A stretch of 64,000 bases of DNA, from positions 248,001 through 312,000 of the forward strand of contig NW_020290000.1 in NCBI RefSeq assembly GCF_003144195.1. Reading direction: 5' to 3'. The stretch comes from Ceraceosorus guamensis. Lineage: Eukaryota > Basidiomycota > Exobasidiomycetes > Ceraceosorales > Ceraceosoraceae. The translations under genes and the position numbers were made by a program. Below are positions 34,035 through 44,928 of this stretch, piece by piece (position 1 is the first letter of the stretch; each line of letters starts with the position of its first letter). Below the pieces are notes generated by a model. That model worked only from the letters and a program-made list of their open reading frames with translations. It had not been told where the DNA came from and did not search any database.

Positions 34035-34914
34035 TTACTCGTCCATCAGGTCCTCAGCGGCAACCTCGTTGCGAGCCAGGCTGCTTCCGAGATTGCTCGT
34101 GTTGGTAGGCGAACCATCCTTGTTTGGCGATCCGCTCGAGCTAAAGCCGGTAGCGGTGGGAAAGGCACTGACTTGAGGCTGATTGCGACCAAATCCTCTA
34201 GGATCTGGCACAGCGACAGGAGCCGAGCCGGGTCCGGATGTTTGAGGTCCAAGTGAGGTGGGTGCGCCTTGTGTTGGTGGGGAGGAAACCGTGGAAGCGT
34301 GAGGAATCGTCTCTGGATTTGGGATGGCTGTGCCAACAGATTGAGGCGTGGCCTTGCCAGCCTTGCTCAGTGCGTAGTCGCCAGAGTCAAAGTATTTGCG
34401 CTCCTGCACGTCGCAATGTATGCAAGTGATTTGCGTCAGCATTGCCGCTCAATGCATCAGCAGCATCGACACGCTCAGCTCACCTTCAGCTTGTTGCCCA
34501 CCACATCCTTTCGAGTGGGTAGCTTGCCGTAGAGACGAAAGAGTTTCTGTTCCTCCTCCGTTAGCGACTGCGCGATGCAGAGGAAAGGCCTCAAGGTGAG
34601 CAAGGTGGTCGGGCCTACACACGTTTAGAGTGCGATAACCCTGCAAATCCGTCTAGCACTCTGGAAGCCACCGCTCGTGATACGGTGTGCTCAGTCGCAT
34701 ACAACCCGTCCCTGACGAGCCTGGCCAGCCTTTCCGGTATTCGTCGTGGCACGTGTCTTCTTAGTTGTCCAAGCCATTGTCTCAGTCCCAGATATTCCTC
34801 ACGACCCAATCACAAACCGTACTACATGATACAAGTAGCCATTCGATGCTCCACGTGTCGAGTTACGCCGCTACTCACAGAAATGTCGACCTTGTTGCGC
34901 TGTGCGGGAAGCAT
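34035..34914 (-). CDS. Endosulfine family PP2A inhibitor (Igo1/ARPP19-like)
   Basis: Three exons: 34879-34914 (MLPAQRNKVDIS), 34484-34567 and 34035-34403, all in phase 0, giving 162 residues. The conserved core spans the second junction: LTEEEQKLFRLYGKLP, then DVVGNKLK, then ERKYFDSGDYALSKAGK. FDSGDY is the invariant endosulfine motif, and its serine is phosphorylated by Greatwall/Rim15 kinase, turning the protein into an inhibitor of PP2A-B55 (family knowledge). The tail of about 100 residues is Pro/Ser-rich. The role is linking nutrient state (TORC1-Rim15) to quiescence and mitotic entry, in the cytosol and nucleus. The 311-nt first intron is long for this window. It was chosen because KVDIS|SLTEEE restores the family N-terminus. 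It converges with the phytochrome gene. Confidence 0.93.
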
Positions 34915-35640
34915 GATGAAGAGCGAGCAGATGAAGGAGAAGAGAGAAGCGGTGCTGTGTTCTACCTCCTTGAGTGCTGCTGTCCGTCTGCTACAGATCG
35001 TTTTTCAACACGTCCGCTACAGGTAGGCTCTGAACTTTCAAGGTCCAAATGGGCTTGAGCTTCAACGAAGTACGACTTGCGGGCCTCGACGAAACGTTGT
35101 ATTCACACGATGAGCTGCGTGCGGCCGAGCGGACCAGAAATCCGGCGCGAAGCTCGACCAATGATGATCGGTGAGGCGCTATCGGAGCCGACGTTTTGGT
35201 GTCGGATAGAGCAGGCCGAGATGAAGGGTGGAGGGTAAAGTATGGAATGAGAAGAAATGAAGTCGGTGAGTTGGCTGGCTGGTTGCAAAGCCTGCTATGC
35301 GCCTGGATCGCGAAGCGTCGCTCGGAATGCTCGGCTACCACTTCGTCCTCGCTCGACGAAGGCGATGTCGATGCGGCGTCAAGGTGATGATGAAGGATCA
35401 CGCGTTCGTCGCTGGAGTTTGTTCGTCGCTTTAGTTTACTTTGTTCAGGCACTCGGGACTCGTCGAGATGAGGAGAGGGATGCAGGCGGTAGTGCGGTAT
35501 AGGAGATGTGGAGTCGAGGCATTCAGATTCGTATTCAGCTGTGTGGGCGCGGCGCGCCCCGAACCGCGCCCCGCCTACACTCATCCTGTTCCTTGCCTTC
35601 TCGACGACGCACAACTTAATTGCTGGTCCCCAAATCTGGA

Positions 35641-35680
35641 GCGAGCGAGCGAGCGTGCGTGCGTGCGTGCGTGCTTGCGT
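35641..35680. repeat. GAGC/GTGC tetranucleotide tract
   Basis: About three GCGA units followed by about six GTGC-type units in a row, in the endosulfine upstream region. A simple sequence repeat. Confidence 0.85.
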
Positions 35681-37151
35681 GGGCGTGCGGTACGTATACG
35701 GGTCCTGCGGCGGGTCTGTGTGAGCACAAGCTGTACTCGCGACTATGCATCGATCAAGACGGCGCTTCTGCTGGGATTAAATACATGCGTATTGTGCCTG
35801 TACCACGCACGCTAGTACTAGACTACTCAGACTGCTGTGCACGCGCGGTACGGCATAGTCGCTGTCACGCAGCATCAATCAGTCAACGCGCGGCGCACGC
35901 TTCCGCGCGCTTCGTCGTGTTGCATGAGACCACCAAACCGCACGGCCGGCCGGCAGCAGCAGCGAGCGCCGAGCAGCACGCATGCATCCAAGCACCGCGC
36001 TCGAGTTGCATGCTGGTGCTCGCGGCATCACGCGCCTCGACAGACAAGTGCGAGAAGACTGGTCGGATGCTCGCCATGTAACGAGGATTCTGTGGCTGCA
36101 GCAGCCTCTTTCGCAGAAAAAAGCCCAATTCGTTGCCCGTTGCCCGCGCGTCTGTCAATTTCCTATAATAGCTGCGTCGCGCAGATATACGCGTCCCGCG
36201 GCGCTCAAAGGTTTCATCGATACACACAAAATGCGCGCGTGCAGCATACATGTAGCCCGGCCGGCCTCACTCAACCTCCACCGCGGATGGTGGCCGGGCG
36301 GGTGTGTGTCTGACTTGGCCGTCCATCAACGCTCGTCCTAAGCGTCCAGAAGCCGGTCGAGGGATGTTCAAGGTGAATCATCACAACAATCGAAACGATG
36401 TCGGAGTCACGAAAGCGGCACGACATGAGTACTCGAGCGTCTGACGGATCATCTGCATGGGTCTCCTACAGCAGCTTCATATAGGAATCGCCAATTCACG
36501 AGACGCGGGGCTGGCTTGCTTGGCGCCGCTCCTATACCAATCATTGATCTCATTTCCATGTACGTGCTTTGACCCTTGGCCATCCTATATGCTTCATTCA
36601 AAATTCGCGATTTCCTGTATATCCTTGCAATCCCAACCGGCGCCCACGTTCTGTGACCCTCGGCCCTACAGCGGAGCCCAAACTTACCTATAGCTGTAGA
36701 AAGCTCGGGCCGGGACGCATGAGCCACGGCGTCCGCGCGTGTGCTTGCTGATCGATGTTGTTGTGCTACGTGTATATGTCGAGGGTACGGGTGCCTGAAT
36801 TGGACACCGCATCGGGTCAAACAGATCTCTCTCCAAAGAGCGTTTGCTCGTGTCCGACGCTGAGGACACACGCGCAGCAGGGTTGATGCAAGCAGTGACG
36901 TGCCCGCTACCATCATTCCCACAGGCCACTTGAGTCCTGAGCTGAGTCCACCATGTACCTGCTGCCTTGGCACCGCCATGCGTATAGGTTCACCAAGTGC
37001 AGAGGAGGCAGTGTGTGGTGTGCATCTATCTAACCTCGTGCCTGTTCAAGGGGCGCTCATGCCGAGTAAAGAGAATCTTGACCCGTGTTTGTCATGATAT
37101 CCAGATGCGCGTGCACTGACTGCCTGCCCTCGATCGCATCTCACGCTCCAT

Positions 37152-37164
37152 TCGTGATTCACGA
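37152..37164. repeat. Inverted pair of the TCGTGA motif
   Basis: TCGTGA, one T, then TCACGA: a perfect palindrome with a one-base centre. Same motif family as at 18767-18783. Confidence 0.7.
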
Positions 37165-38053
37165 TTGTGTTTCTGATGCCTTCTTGCATGCCGTGGTGCC
37201 GCTTGCGGCACAGTCACTCATCTGACTCGTGACTGCTGGAGTCGTGGAGTCGTGGGTGCCAAGGGCAGCTAGCTAGCTGCATTGGCGGCTATAGCCAGCA
37301 GCAGCTATAGCTGCATTCCGCCGCAACCGGAACCGGTCACCAAGGCAATGTCAATGCTGCAGGCCCGTATGTATGTCCATCGTATCCAATAAGCACAGCA
37401 CGGACCCTCGCTCCTACCTTCTTCTGCCAATGGCACATCCCCACTCGGGCATCTCGAACAAATAACTCGCAAGCCCCCCTTTCTTGTGGCACAATGGGCA
37501 GAAACTTACGGTCCGGCCCGGCTTATTTCAACAAAAAAAACGGGCTCAATCGCAATCGCGGCTGCAGTAAAGTGGCCCTCGTCGGCGCGCATCGAGTCCT
37601 TGCTTGCAAATGTACGCACACTTTTGTAGGTGCACCACCACCACCACGCGCTCGAAAGCACGAGATCTCCCGCGCTCATTCTTGGGGCGGTGGACATGCA
37701 GGCAACCAGCCCTATCTATCCTCAATGATGAAAGACTTCACGTTTGCTCATGAACATTTCGAGGCGGTCAGACTTGCCTTGCGGTTTGGTCAAGCAGCAC
37801 TCTGCGAGTAATGTCAAGGCGACCACCATCTTCACAATTTGATGCGACATTGAGAGACTTGCGGACGCTGAAGTGACATTTCATTGCTCCGCGCAAGTGA
37901 GAGAAGGGTAGATAATGGGATAGCTCACTACGCACGGAGGACTTGCGTTCAATAGAGTCGCACAGGCACCGATTCAAGAGTTGAAATGTGTATAAGAACA
38001 AGCGGAGGACTTGAGCGATCGCCGCGGAGATTTCTGGGAGGCAATGGTCGAGT

Positions 38054-40107
38054 CTAGAGCTTGGCGTTCTCGGGCATCATACGCAGAGCTTGTCGAATAC
38101 CGAGGTCAGCCAGAATCTCCTCAGATCCACCCAGAACAGCGTCAAACTTGTAGGTGCGGTGGAACTCCTCGACAAAGCGACCCATCCCAGTCTTTGTGAG
38201 ACCACGTCCACCAAAGATGTTGACAGCATTGTCCGCTACGTCGTGAGAAACGCGAGTGGACCAGCTCTTGAGGAGGGCGACCTGGCCAGCAAGGAAGAGC
38301 GCTTGCTGCTTGTAGGTCATGTTGCACATCTGGTAGGTGACGGATTCCAGCCATGTCTGAGCGGCCTCGCATTGAGAGATGATGCTAGCCAGCTTGGCGC
38401 GCACGACAGCCTGCGAGTTGAGGGGCTTGCCGAAGGCCTTGCGTTGGGCAGACCACTTGAGCAGCTGCTCGCAGATGGCACGCGAGGAGCGAATGGTGCT
38501 GCAGCACATGACCCATCGCTCGTGGTTGAAGTTGGACAAGACGATCTGAATACCGAGACCATCCTCGCCAATGACGTAGTCGGCGGGGACCTTGACGTTG
38601 TCAAAGGTGACGTAAGCGGTTCCGGCGGTAGTGGAGTAAGAGGTCCTGATCTGTTTGGTCTCAACGCCACCGAAGTCTCGGCGAACCAGGAGCACTGCAT
38701 ATCCCTCGTCGGTCTTGCATGCGGTGGTGAAGTAATCAGCGAACATGCCGTTCGTGATCCACTTCTTGGATCCGTTGAGAATGTAGTGACTGCCGTCCTC
38801 GGATTTCTGGGCGAATGTGCGCATGCCCATGACATCGGATCCAGCAAAGGCTTCAGAGATGGCGAGGCAGATGTACTTCTCGCCATTGAGTACCGGTTCG
38901 ATGACCTCATCCTTCAACTTCTGGCTGCCAAAGTTCATGACGGGTGGCAAGCCAATGACCATACCTCCGTTCAAGCCATCACCGAAGCCACGAGCGCCCA
39001 TGCGGACGAGCTCCTGAGTGATGACAAGTTCGTGGAAGTAGTCGAACTCCTCACCCTTGACATCGGCGAACAACTTTCGGCCGTGCAGGTGCTTTCCGGG
39101 GCCCATGCGCATGGCGTTGATGCCCTTCTTGCCCATGTCCTGGAGCAGCTCGACATCGGGGCGCTTGCCGTTCGCCTCGCATCGCTGGGCGACCTCGTAA
39201 ATCATGGTATCCACGTAAGCCCTGAACTCCTTCTGCAACCTGCGGTGAGACTCCTTGAAGTATGGAGAGAAGTAGTTGTCGGTGAGCCACATGGGCTCTG
39301 CATAGGGAACCTTGGAGCGGGAGCCAAGCTCGTCGGGCTGACGAGAAAGCATAGCATCGAACAGGTCAGGGAGGGCTAAACAGAGCACGAAGAGCATCAA
39401 GCGTCACTGCAACTCACAACAACCTTGGACTCCTCGCCCTTGATCTCTCCGATCATGAGCCTTTGATAAGCAGGTCGGAGGAGGACTTCGTGCAAGTGCA
39501 GACCGCTACAAGGGTTGTGCCGGCCTTGATGAGCTTCGTGTTAAGTAGACCCAACTTGTTCCAGCTTGAAACTACTCACAAGAAAGTCTCTGTGGCATCC
39601 TGGCCGGCAATCTCTTCGTCGTACAGGACACTCTCGCCACCAGGGTGCTAAAGGGTGGCGAGCATTCAAGGCACAGCACAAAATTCAGCTGTCATGTCAC
39701 GGCGGCACGGCAGAAATGCCAACTATTCGCCATCGCTCAAAGTAAGCAGATGAGCCTTGCAGGAGATGTTGTCTCTACAAGCGCCATCCAAAGCTTCGTC
39801 GAGCTTCTCGCATCCGAAGCCAAGCACCCGTTCCCAGAGCTTCCCTTTCCATGCGATGACTCTCGCCCCGTTCAAAGCACTCACAAGCTCAGCAAACTTT
39901 GACAAGTCGTAGACCTTGGCATCGATGACGATCCAAAGATCTCCGGGTTTGTTGTGCTGAAGTGAACGGAAGCAAGAGAGGGGCGTCAAAAGCGTCAGTC
40001 GCAGGAAGGAGGAGGAGGAGAAGCCATGTCGAGAGAGTGCGTACCTTGCCAACATCATCCCGGCTCAGAACCTTGAGCTCTTTCTTCTGTTGCTGAGGAG
40101 CAGCCAT
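38054..40107 (-). CDS. Cytochrome b5-acyl-CoA dehydrogenase fusion
   Basis: Five exons: 40045-40107, 39885-39956, 39580-39647, 39418-39505 and 38054-39337; 524 residues with matching phases. The N-terminal b5 fold reads HNKPGDLWIVIDAKVYDLSKF, then HPGGESVL, whose His-46 should ligate heme, and GLHLHEV as the region of the second ligand. From about residue 97 a full acyl-CoA dehydrogenase follows: CLAISEAFAGSD (FAD/substrate motif), GSKKWITNG, QRKAFGKPL, and a C-terminal GGSEEILADLGIRQ. It oxidises acyl-CoA to enoyl-CoA with FAD. Fungi have such fusions, usually taken as peroxisomal or mitochondrial beta-oxidation enzymes with an unknown electron partner. The last residues (NAKL) resemble a weak peroxisomal PTS1. 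The start is the first ATG in a good context. Confidence 0.95.
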
Positions 40108-41162
40108 TGTGAGAAAGTGTGGGAGGAGTGGAGAAGGTGGAAGGCTGGAGAGTGGGGAATGCTTGTGTGCAAAGCTTCAGCGTGCACAGGTCGTCTCGTG
40201 AAGAGCGGGGTCGGAAGACGGGTAGAAACGAAAGCACGCTCGTGAGGGTGGATGTGGTTGGTAGGAAAGGTATGTGCGCGATGCGTTGCGAGCAGCTAGA
40301 AAGGAAGAGCAGGCATGCGATTGGCTGCGACTCGGACCCATGCAGTGGCAGAGCGAAAACGTCCGCACACTGACTGGCTCGCGCACTCACACGGGCGCTG
40401 CTGGGCTGATGCGTGGCTGCCTGCCTGCCTTAATTTCAGTCATCACAGCACTGTATCCGTCTGCTTACGAGGTCCAGAGTGCGGGGAAGGCCGACGCATG
40501 CACCGTCGAGATGCCGTGTCTGTTGAAAGGCGCCTGCTTGGAATGAGCCCCGGTCGCCGGTAGCCGGTCGAGGGGGGAAGCGCGATTAGGTGTAGGCGCT
40601 GCGCCAGTCAAAGTCATCACGGAACTTTGCCAATTGGCAGGCATACACGGCTGACTTTTAGCTCAAGCTGGCGCGCATGCAGAAGCGTAGGTAGGCCTCT
40701 CCGCCACTGTGACTCTGAATATTGACCAGAGCAGACGTGACACTTGCGCCCTGCATGGACGACTGCGGGAAGCAACACGCCTGCGTGATGCTGATGCTGG
40801 CTAGGCTGACGCTGCTCCTGTCGCCGACGACCCATTCGTCAGCCTGGAAGGGTCGCTGCCTCTTTGTGTTCGTGGGATGCATGGTCACTACGAAAGTCTC
40901 TGGCCAGTGTCCGATCAGCCTGAAATTAACATGGCTGTCCTTGCCCACCCTACTGCTCTCCCTCGTACAAAGATGGCATGGCATCCGCGAGAGTCTTAAA
41001 TCGCTATGGTACCCATTCGGCCCCTTCAACCCTGCCTGAGCCAAACGTGGACTGACAGCGGCCATAGCTTACGCTGCATCAGCCGAACCCCTTGATTGGC
41101 TCGCGCTTTAAAGCGGCTTCTTTAGCTGCGTCGCGTCAAGCTTTCACGCTGGGCACGCGCAT

Positions 41163-41184
41163 GCATCCATGCATGCATGGATGC
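41163..41184. repeat. 22-bp perfect palindrome (GCATCCATGCA arms)
   Basis: GCATCCATGCA is followed directly by its reverse complement TGCATGGATGC. It could form a hairpin or bind a dimer, or simply reflect CATG-rich simple sequence. No neighbouring gene explains it. Confidence 0.85.
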
Positions 41185-41778
41185 CATCTAGCTGCAGCAC
41201 ACCAGCAGCACTACGCGAGCCTCCCATCCTTCGTCGCGTGTACGCGTATAATAGCCGCACCAGCATCAGCGCCTCAAAGCAATCACGAATGACCATGCAC
41301 ACGAGCGTTAGATCGAGGGACTCGACGCTCCAACAGCAGCAGTCTGCGAGCGTGACTTTCGGTCCGCGGGGACATCGGCGAGTCAAAGGGGACAACGCTA
41401 AGCGCGCCCATCTTTCGGCCTTTGGTTCCATCGGCCTAAGCCTTATTTGGCTCGTATGTATACCCGAGGGACCGACCTCATCAAGATCACATTCGAGATC
41501 CCTTTGCCTACACTGTAGCTGATGCTCGACTCAAGGGACCATGCAATCGTAGCTTTGCGCTCGACCGCCTCCCAGCTAAGCAAACCCAAGATCAATCCTA
41601 GATCACAGCGAGGCCACACAGCACCTCACATACCAATCGACAGGTCCAAGCCGAGAGAGAGCGCTCGCCTCTTGCTGACAAATCCCGCTCGTCGAGCGTG
41701 GTGCAAGGCCTACATCTGACTCTGCTTGGGCGCGGCTGGCGTGGCTGGATGGACAGGCCAACCCGCCAGAGTCGGACT

Positions 41779-41802
41779 GGGGGGGGGGAGGGGGGGGGGG
41801 GG
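41779..41802 (+). repeat. G-tract, 23 of 24 bases G
   Basis: Ten G, one A, then thirteen G. It has G-quadruplex potential on the plus strand. It is also a place where sequencing length errors are likely. Confidence 0.9.
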
Positions 41803-42401
41803 CTTCGAAAGACATGCAAGGCTTCAAGCCCCCCTGCTTGCTGTGCATGCCCTTACCCCGCAATTTAGGGCTGCCTTGGCTCTTGCCCCTTCATGTACGT
41901 GCACCCAACTACTTCCGAAGTCGGCATCTGCCCTCGACATTTCGATCTCCACCGCTGCGGTCACGGCAGCTTGGCCATGGACGGTCTGAACCGTGAAGCA
42001 GAACTTGCGCCTGCACGACTCGAGATCTTCTCACCCCTCACGTGCATCGCGGTGCTGCTCCGCCCGCAACCCTCGTGACACCGCCGGGGCTGCAATTTCA
42101 ATTACTCAAAACTTGCCAGCCTACATCTGCTTGATTGAATTAGTCCATCAGGTGCACAAAGTGAGCATTGGATTGGGCGGACCTTCAGCTGTTGTAATAT
42201 TAGTTGTGGTACTGTACAAGCATACATGGCGATTCAAGTGGACGACAGCAGATGCGAGGAACGTCGCGCTCAAAAGTGCGCAAGCACATTGCAAATGGGT
42301 AAGAGACTTGGCGCGAGGTCGAAACTTGGAGTGTCCATGATGGTAAGGCAAAGTGAAGAGTGTGTGCGTGTGCTTCGTGCACCTGCTGATCCGGGCGCGG
42401 G

Positions 42402-44928
42402 TCACCTACCAGTGACCGTCAAGACGTTATCGCTGTTCAGCACGTTGATGGCCTCGCTCCGGTAATCATCGGCGGACACACTCGTGGCGTTGTGGTCGAA
42501 GAGCAAGATTGACGAAGAGGAACCATAGGCGGGCCATACGGGCACTTTTGATGCGCGCGCGAGGGAGTCGATCAGCTCACCGCGCACGAGCAGTCCAGCA
42601 AGCGCCATCGTACTCACAGCCTTGTGCGTTGGGATTGTGCGTCGCGGCAAAGGTAAGCCATTGGCGAGCCATGGTGGCGCCCAGGGGACTCGAGACAGTT
42701 TGAAGAACTGATTTGAAATTCAAGTCTCGTGTCAGCACGCCTGGAACGACGCCGGCGCGCAGTACGCGCACAGTGTACTCACTCATGTCGAGGTCCGCGC
42801 CATGAGGTACCCCGAGCTCAACTGGCGCACGAGGATTTCGATTAGAGAATAGGTAGGCATGGATGGGCACATTAGCGGCCGCTGCTCGCTGTAGGAAGAG
42901 CCTTCTATTCGAGTGCCAACGAATGTCGCCATACACTGCCGCTGCCCTCTTGTACTGATTGGTCGGTCCGTAGAACCGATCCGTGGGGTCCGCAGCCGAG
43001 AATGGTGATCCGAGGCTGGGATCGTCAGGGTAAGCTGCGATTACGCTTCGAAGGGCGTCCATAGTGTCGTTGAAGCTGGCGATGCCCGAAGCATTGGCTC
43101 TGTCAGGCCCCGCGAAGTATATCCTGCCCAACCAATCCTCGAAAGAGGGCGACTCGTTGAAGGTATCCGGTGCGAACACCGTTCCTTCGTCTTCATCATC
43201 ACCGGACAGCATCGGCACGCGGGCGTACAGCCGGCTCGACAGCAAATCGCTCGCCCTGTCGGAGAAGAGCCCTCCTTCCTCTGGGCCGCCATCGATAGCG
43301 GGTGTCCAGGCGTAGGAACCGAGAATATACCCTTCTGGCTTCAGAGCTCTGTCTGCCTCGACATTGGTGACCATTCTCAGCTTCTGCCAGGGAAGCGCTC
43401 GAAGACATTCCAGGTGCGCAGTGGCAGCAACAGGGTCAAACGCCCTTGGAGGCTCAGCCAAGGTAGCATTCGCTAGATCAAGACTGCCGCATTCGGTGTC
43501 GGAGAGGACGCGATTGAACTGATCGTCTTTATAGCTTTGAGGCAGCATGGCTGTATGAGTAGCGGGCCGGAAGACAATCAACCAGGGCCTTCGCGCGTGT
43601 GAACACGATGGATCCGAATCTACTCACGCTGACCACCGGGTCCGCCGGACTGCAATATCGCAGCCGCGAAGGGCCTTGGTTCTTCTACCGAGGACGGATA
43701 GGCTGTCAGCAGCGAGCCAACGCCAAATGCGCCTTCGCTCTGGCCCCAGATGGTGATCTGATCAGGATCTCCTCCAAATTGGTCGATGTTGTCGCGCGTC
43801 CACCTTGCGGCCTGACGCATGTCTTGGAAAGCAAGGTTCAGACCGACATTGCCAGATCGACTCTGCCTCAGCTCATCGAATTCCGTGCCTCCCAAGAAAG
43901 CAAGCGAGCCGAGGCGATAGTTGACGAGGACGATCATCACATCGGGTCCACCGGCTTTGCGGCCAGCATCGAGCATCTTGATCATGCTGCCGATATACGA
44001 AGCCCCAGATCCAGCTTGTCCACCTCCGCCGTGGAAGAAGAGCAAGACTGGTAGGGAAGCGTTCTGAAGCACGCCTGGCGAACGTATGATCTGGGCGAAA
44101 AGGCAGTCCTCGTCCTGACGACTGATGTCCCCATCCTGTGGGCAGACCAAGCCGGTATTGGTGGCTTGCACAGTACGTAGATTCGGTTCAGGTGGTGCAT
44201 CTCTGCGATCGGCCCCAGCTGAAATGGCGTCCCCGGCGTCGGCGACCGTGTTGCCGCCTTTACTGATTTGGTCAGCTGATGAGTGAGCCGAAGCTTTGGT
44301 CTTGTGTGAATTCGACTTTGACTTGGACTTGGACTTGGGAATGCTGACCGAGGCCACCTGTATCGGCGAGGGAGGCGGTTGGGGTGGTGCAAAGCGAAGA
44401 TCGCCAACAGGCGCAGCCGCATATCGTATACCTTGCAGGGGAGGCGAAGGATGGTACGAGGATCAGAGTTGTGACCGAAATCGCATCGCTTTGCAAGGCA
44501 ATTTGGCTCGCATACTCACCACCAAAGACCTCGTAGCCATCGAGCAATCTGCCAGATATCAATGTGCCGTCCCTGACCGCGGCGGTTGGGGTGGCCTTGG
44601 CTGACCCGCTCTGCCGGTGAGGCAAGATGAGAGCTAGTGGAAGGACCAGAGCCAGGATGACCATGATGACGACGATGCACCCAGCAAAGATGATGATCAG
44701 TCCCCTTCTCCTGGATGCGAAGGTCGCCAAGCCCGCCTTTGCGCCCCTGCTGTTGCCTTTCTCGTGGTCTGGGCTGAATGATGAATGACCTTCGCGTGCT
44801 TGGCTGCTGGGGCCTGAAGAGGTTAAGGCGGAGTCATGGGACCGCTCAGCATCGCTTAGCTGCCTGGCTTCCTCTGCCATACTCAGCCTTTCCGGCGAGC
44901 TGGGTGACGTGGTGGTTGTGGAATTCAT
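42402..44928 (-). CDS. Type II membrane-anchored carboxylesterase/lipase (type B)
   Basis: Four exons: 44520-44928, 43628-44431, 42618-43550 and 42402-42544; 762 residues, junctions all phase 1. A Ser-rich cytosolic head is followed by one strong membrane span near residues 75-102 (LIIIFAGCIVVIMVILAL) after RRR, so the enzyme should face the lumen or outside. The alpha/beta-hydrolase is complete: FGGIRYAAAPVGDLRF, a paired-Cys region near EDCLF, the oxyanion HGGGG, and nucleophile GQSEGAFG near residue 367. The catalytic His probably sits in GVPHGADL, and the end reads PVWPAYGSSSSILLF. A Lys/Ser repeat insert (KSKSKSKS) lies early in the domain. It probably hydrolyses ester bonds at the cell surface; the substrate is unknown. 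Fungal type-B esterases are usually secreted, so the anchor is notable. Confidence 0.9.

Larger units (their letters stand above)
34915..38053. other. 3.1-kb region without a recognised gene
   Basis: Upstream of the endosulfine gene and behind the acyl-CoA dehydrogenase stop. It contains a GAGC/GTGC tetranucleotide tract (35641-35680), AGCTATAGCT-type palindromes (37265-37315) and TCGTGA motif copies (37152-37164 and about 37218-37255). Open frames are long only because the DNA is GC-rich. None shows a family match I recognise. Confidence 0.5.
40108..42401. other. 2.3-kb region without a recognised gene
   Basis: Contains a 22-bp perfect palindrome (41163-41184) and a G-tract (41779-41802). 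No coding family was recognised on either strand. Confidence 0.5.

Noticed and set aside
34991-35614. 207-codon minus-strand frame upstream of endosulfine
   Set aside because: No recognisable motif, repetitive Ser/Arg content, and it sits where the endosulfine promoter and 5' leader should be.
36449-36979. 176-codon minus-strand frame
   Set aside because: No family resemblance and no in-phase neighbouring exon.
38090-39379. 429-codon plus-strand frame opposite the acyl-CoA dehydrogenase
   Set aside because: Antisense shadow of a strongly conserved minus-strand gene; its sequence has no known domain.
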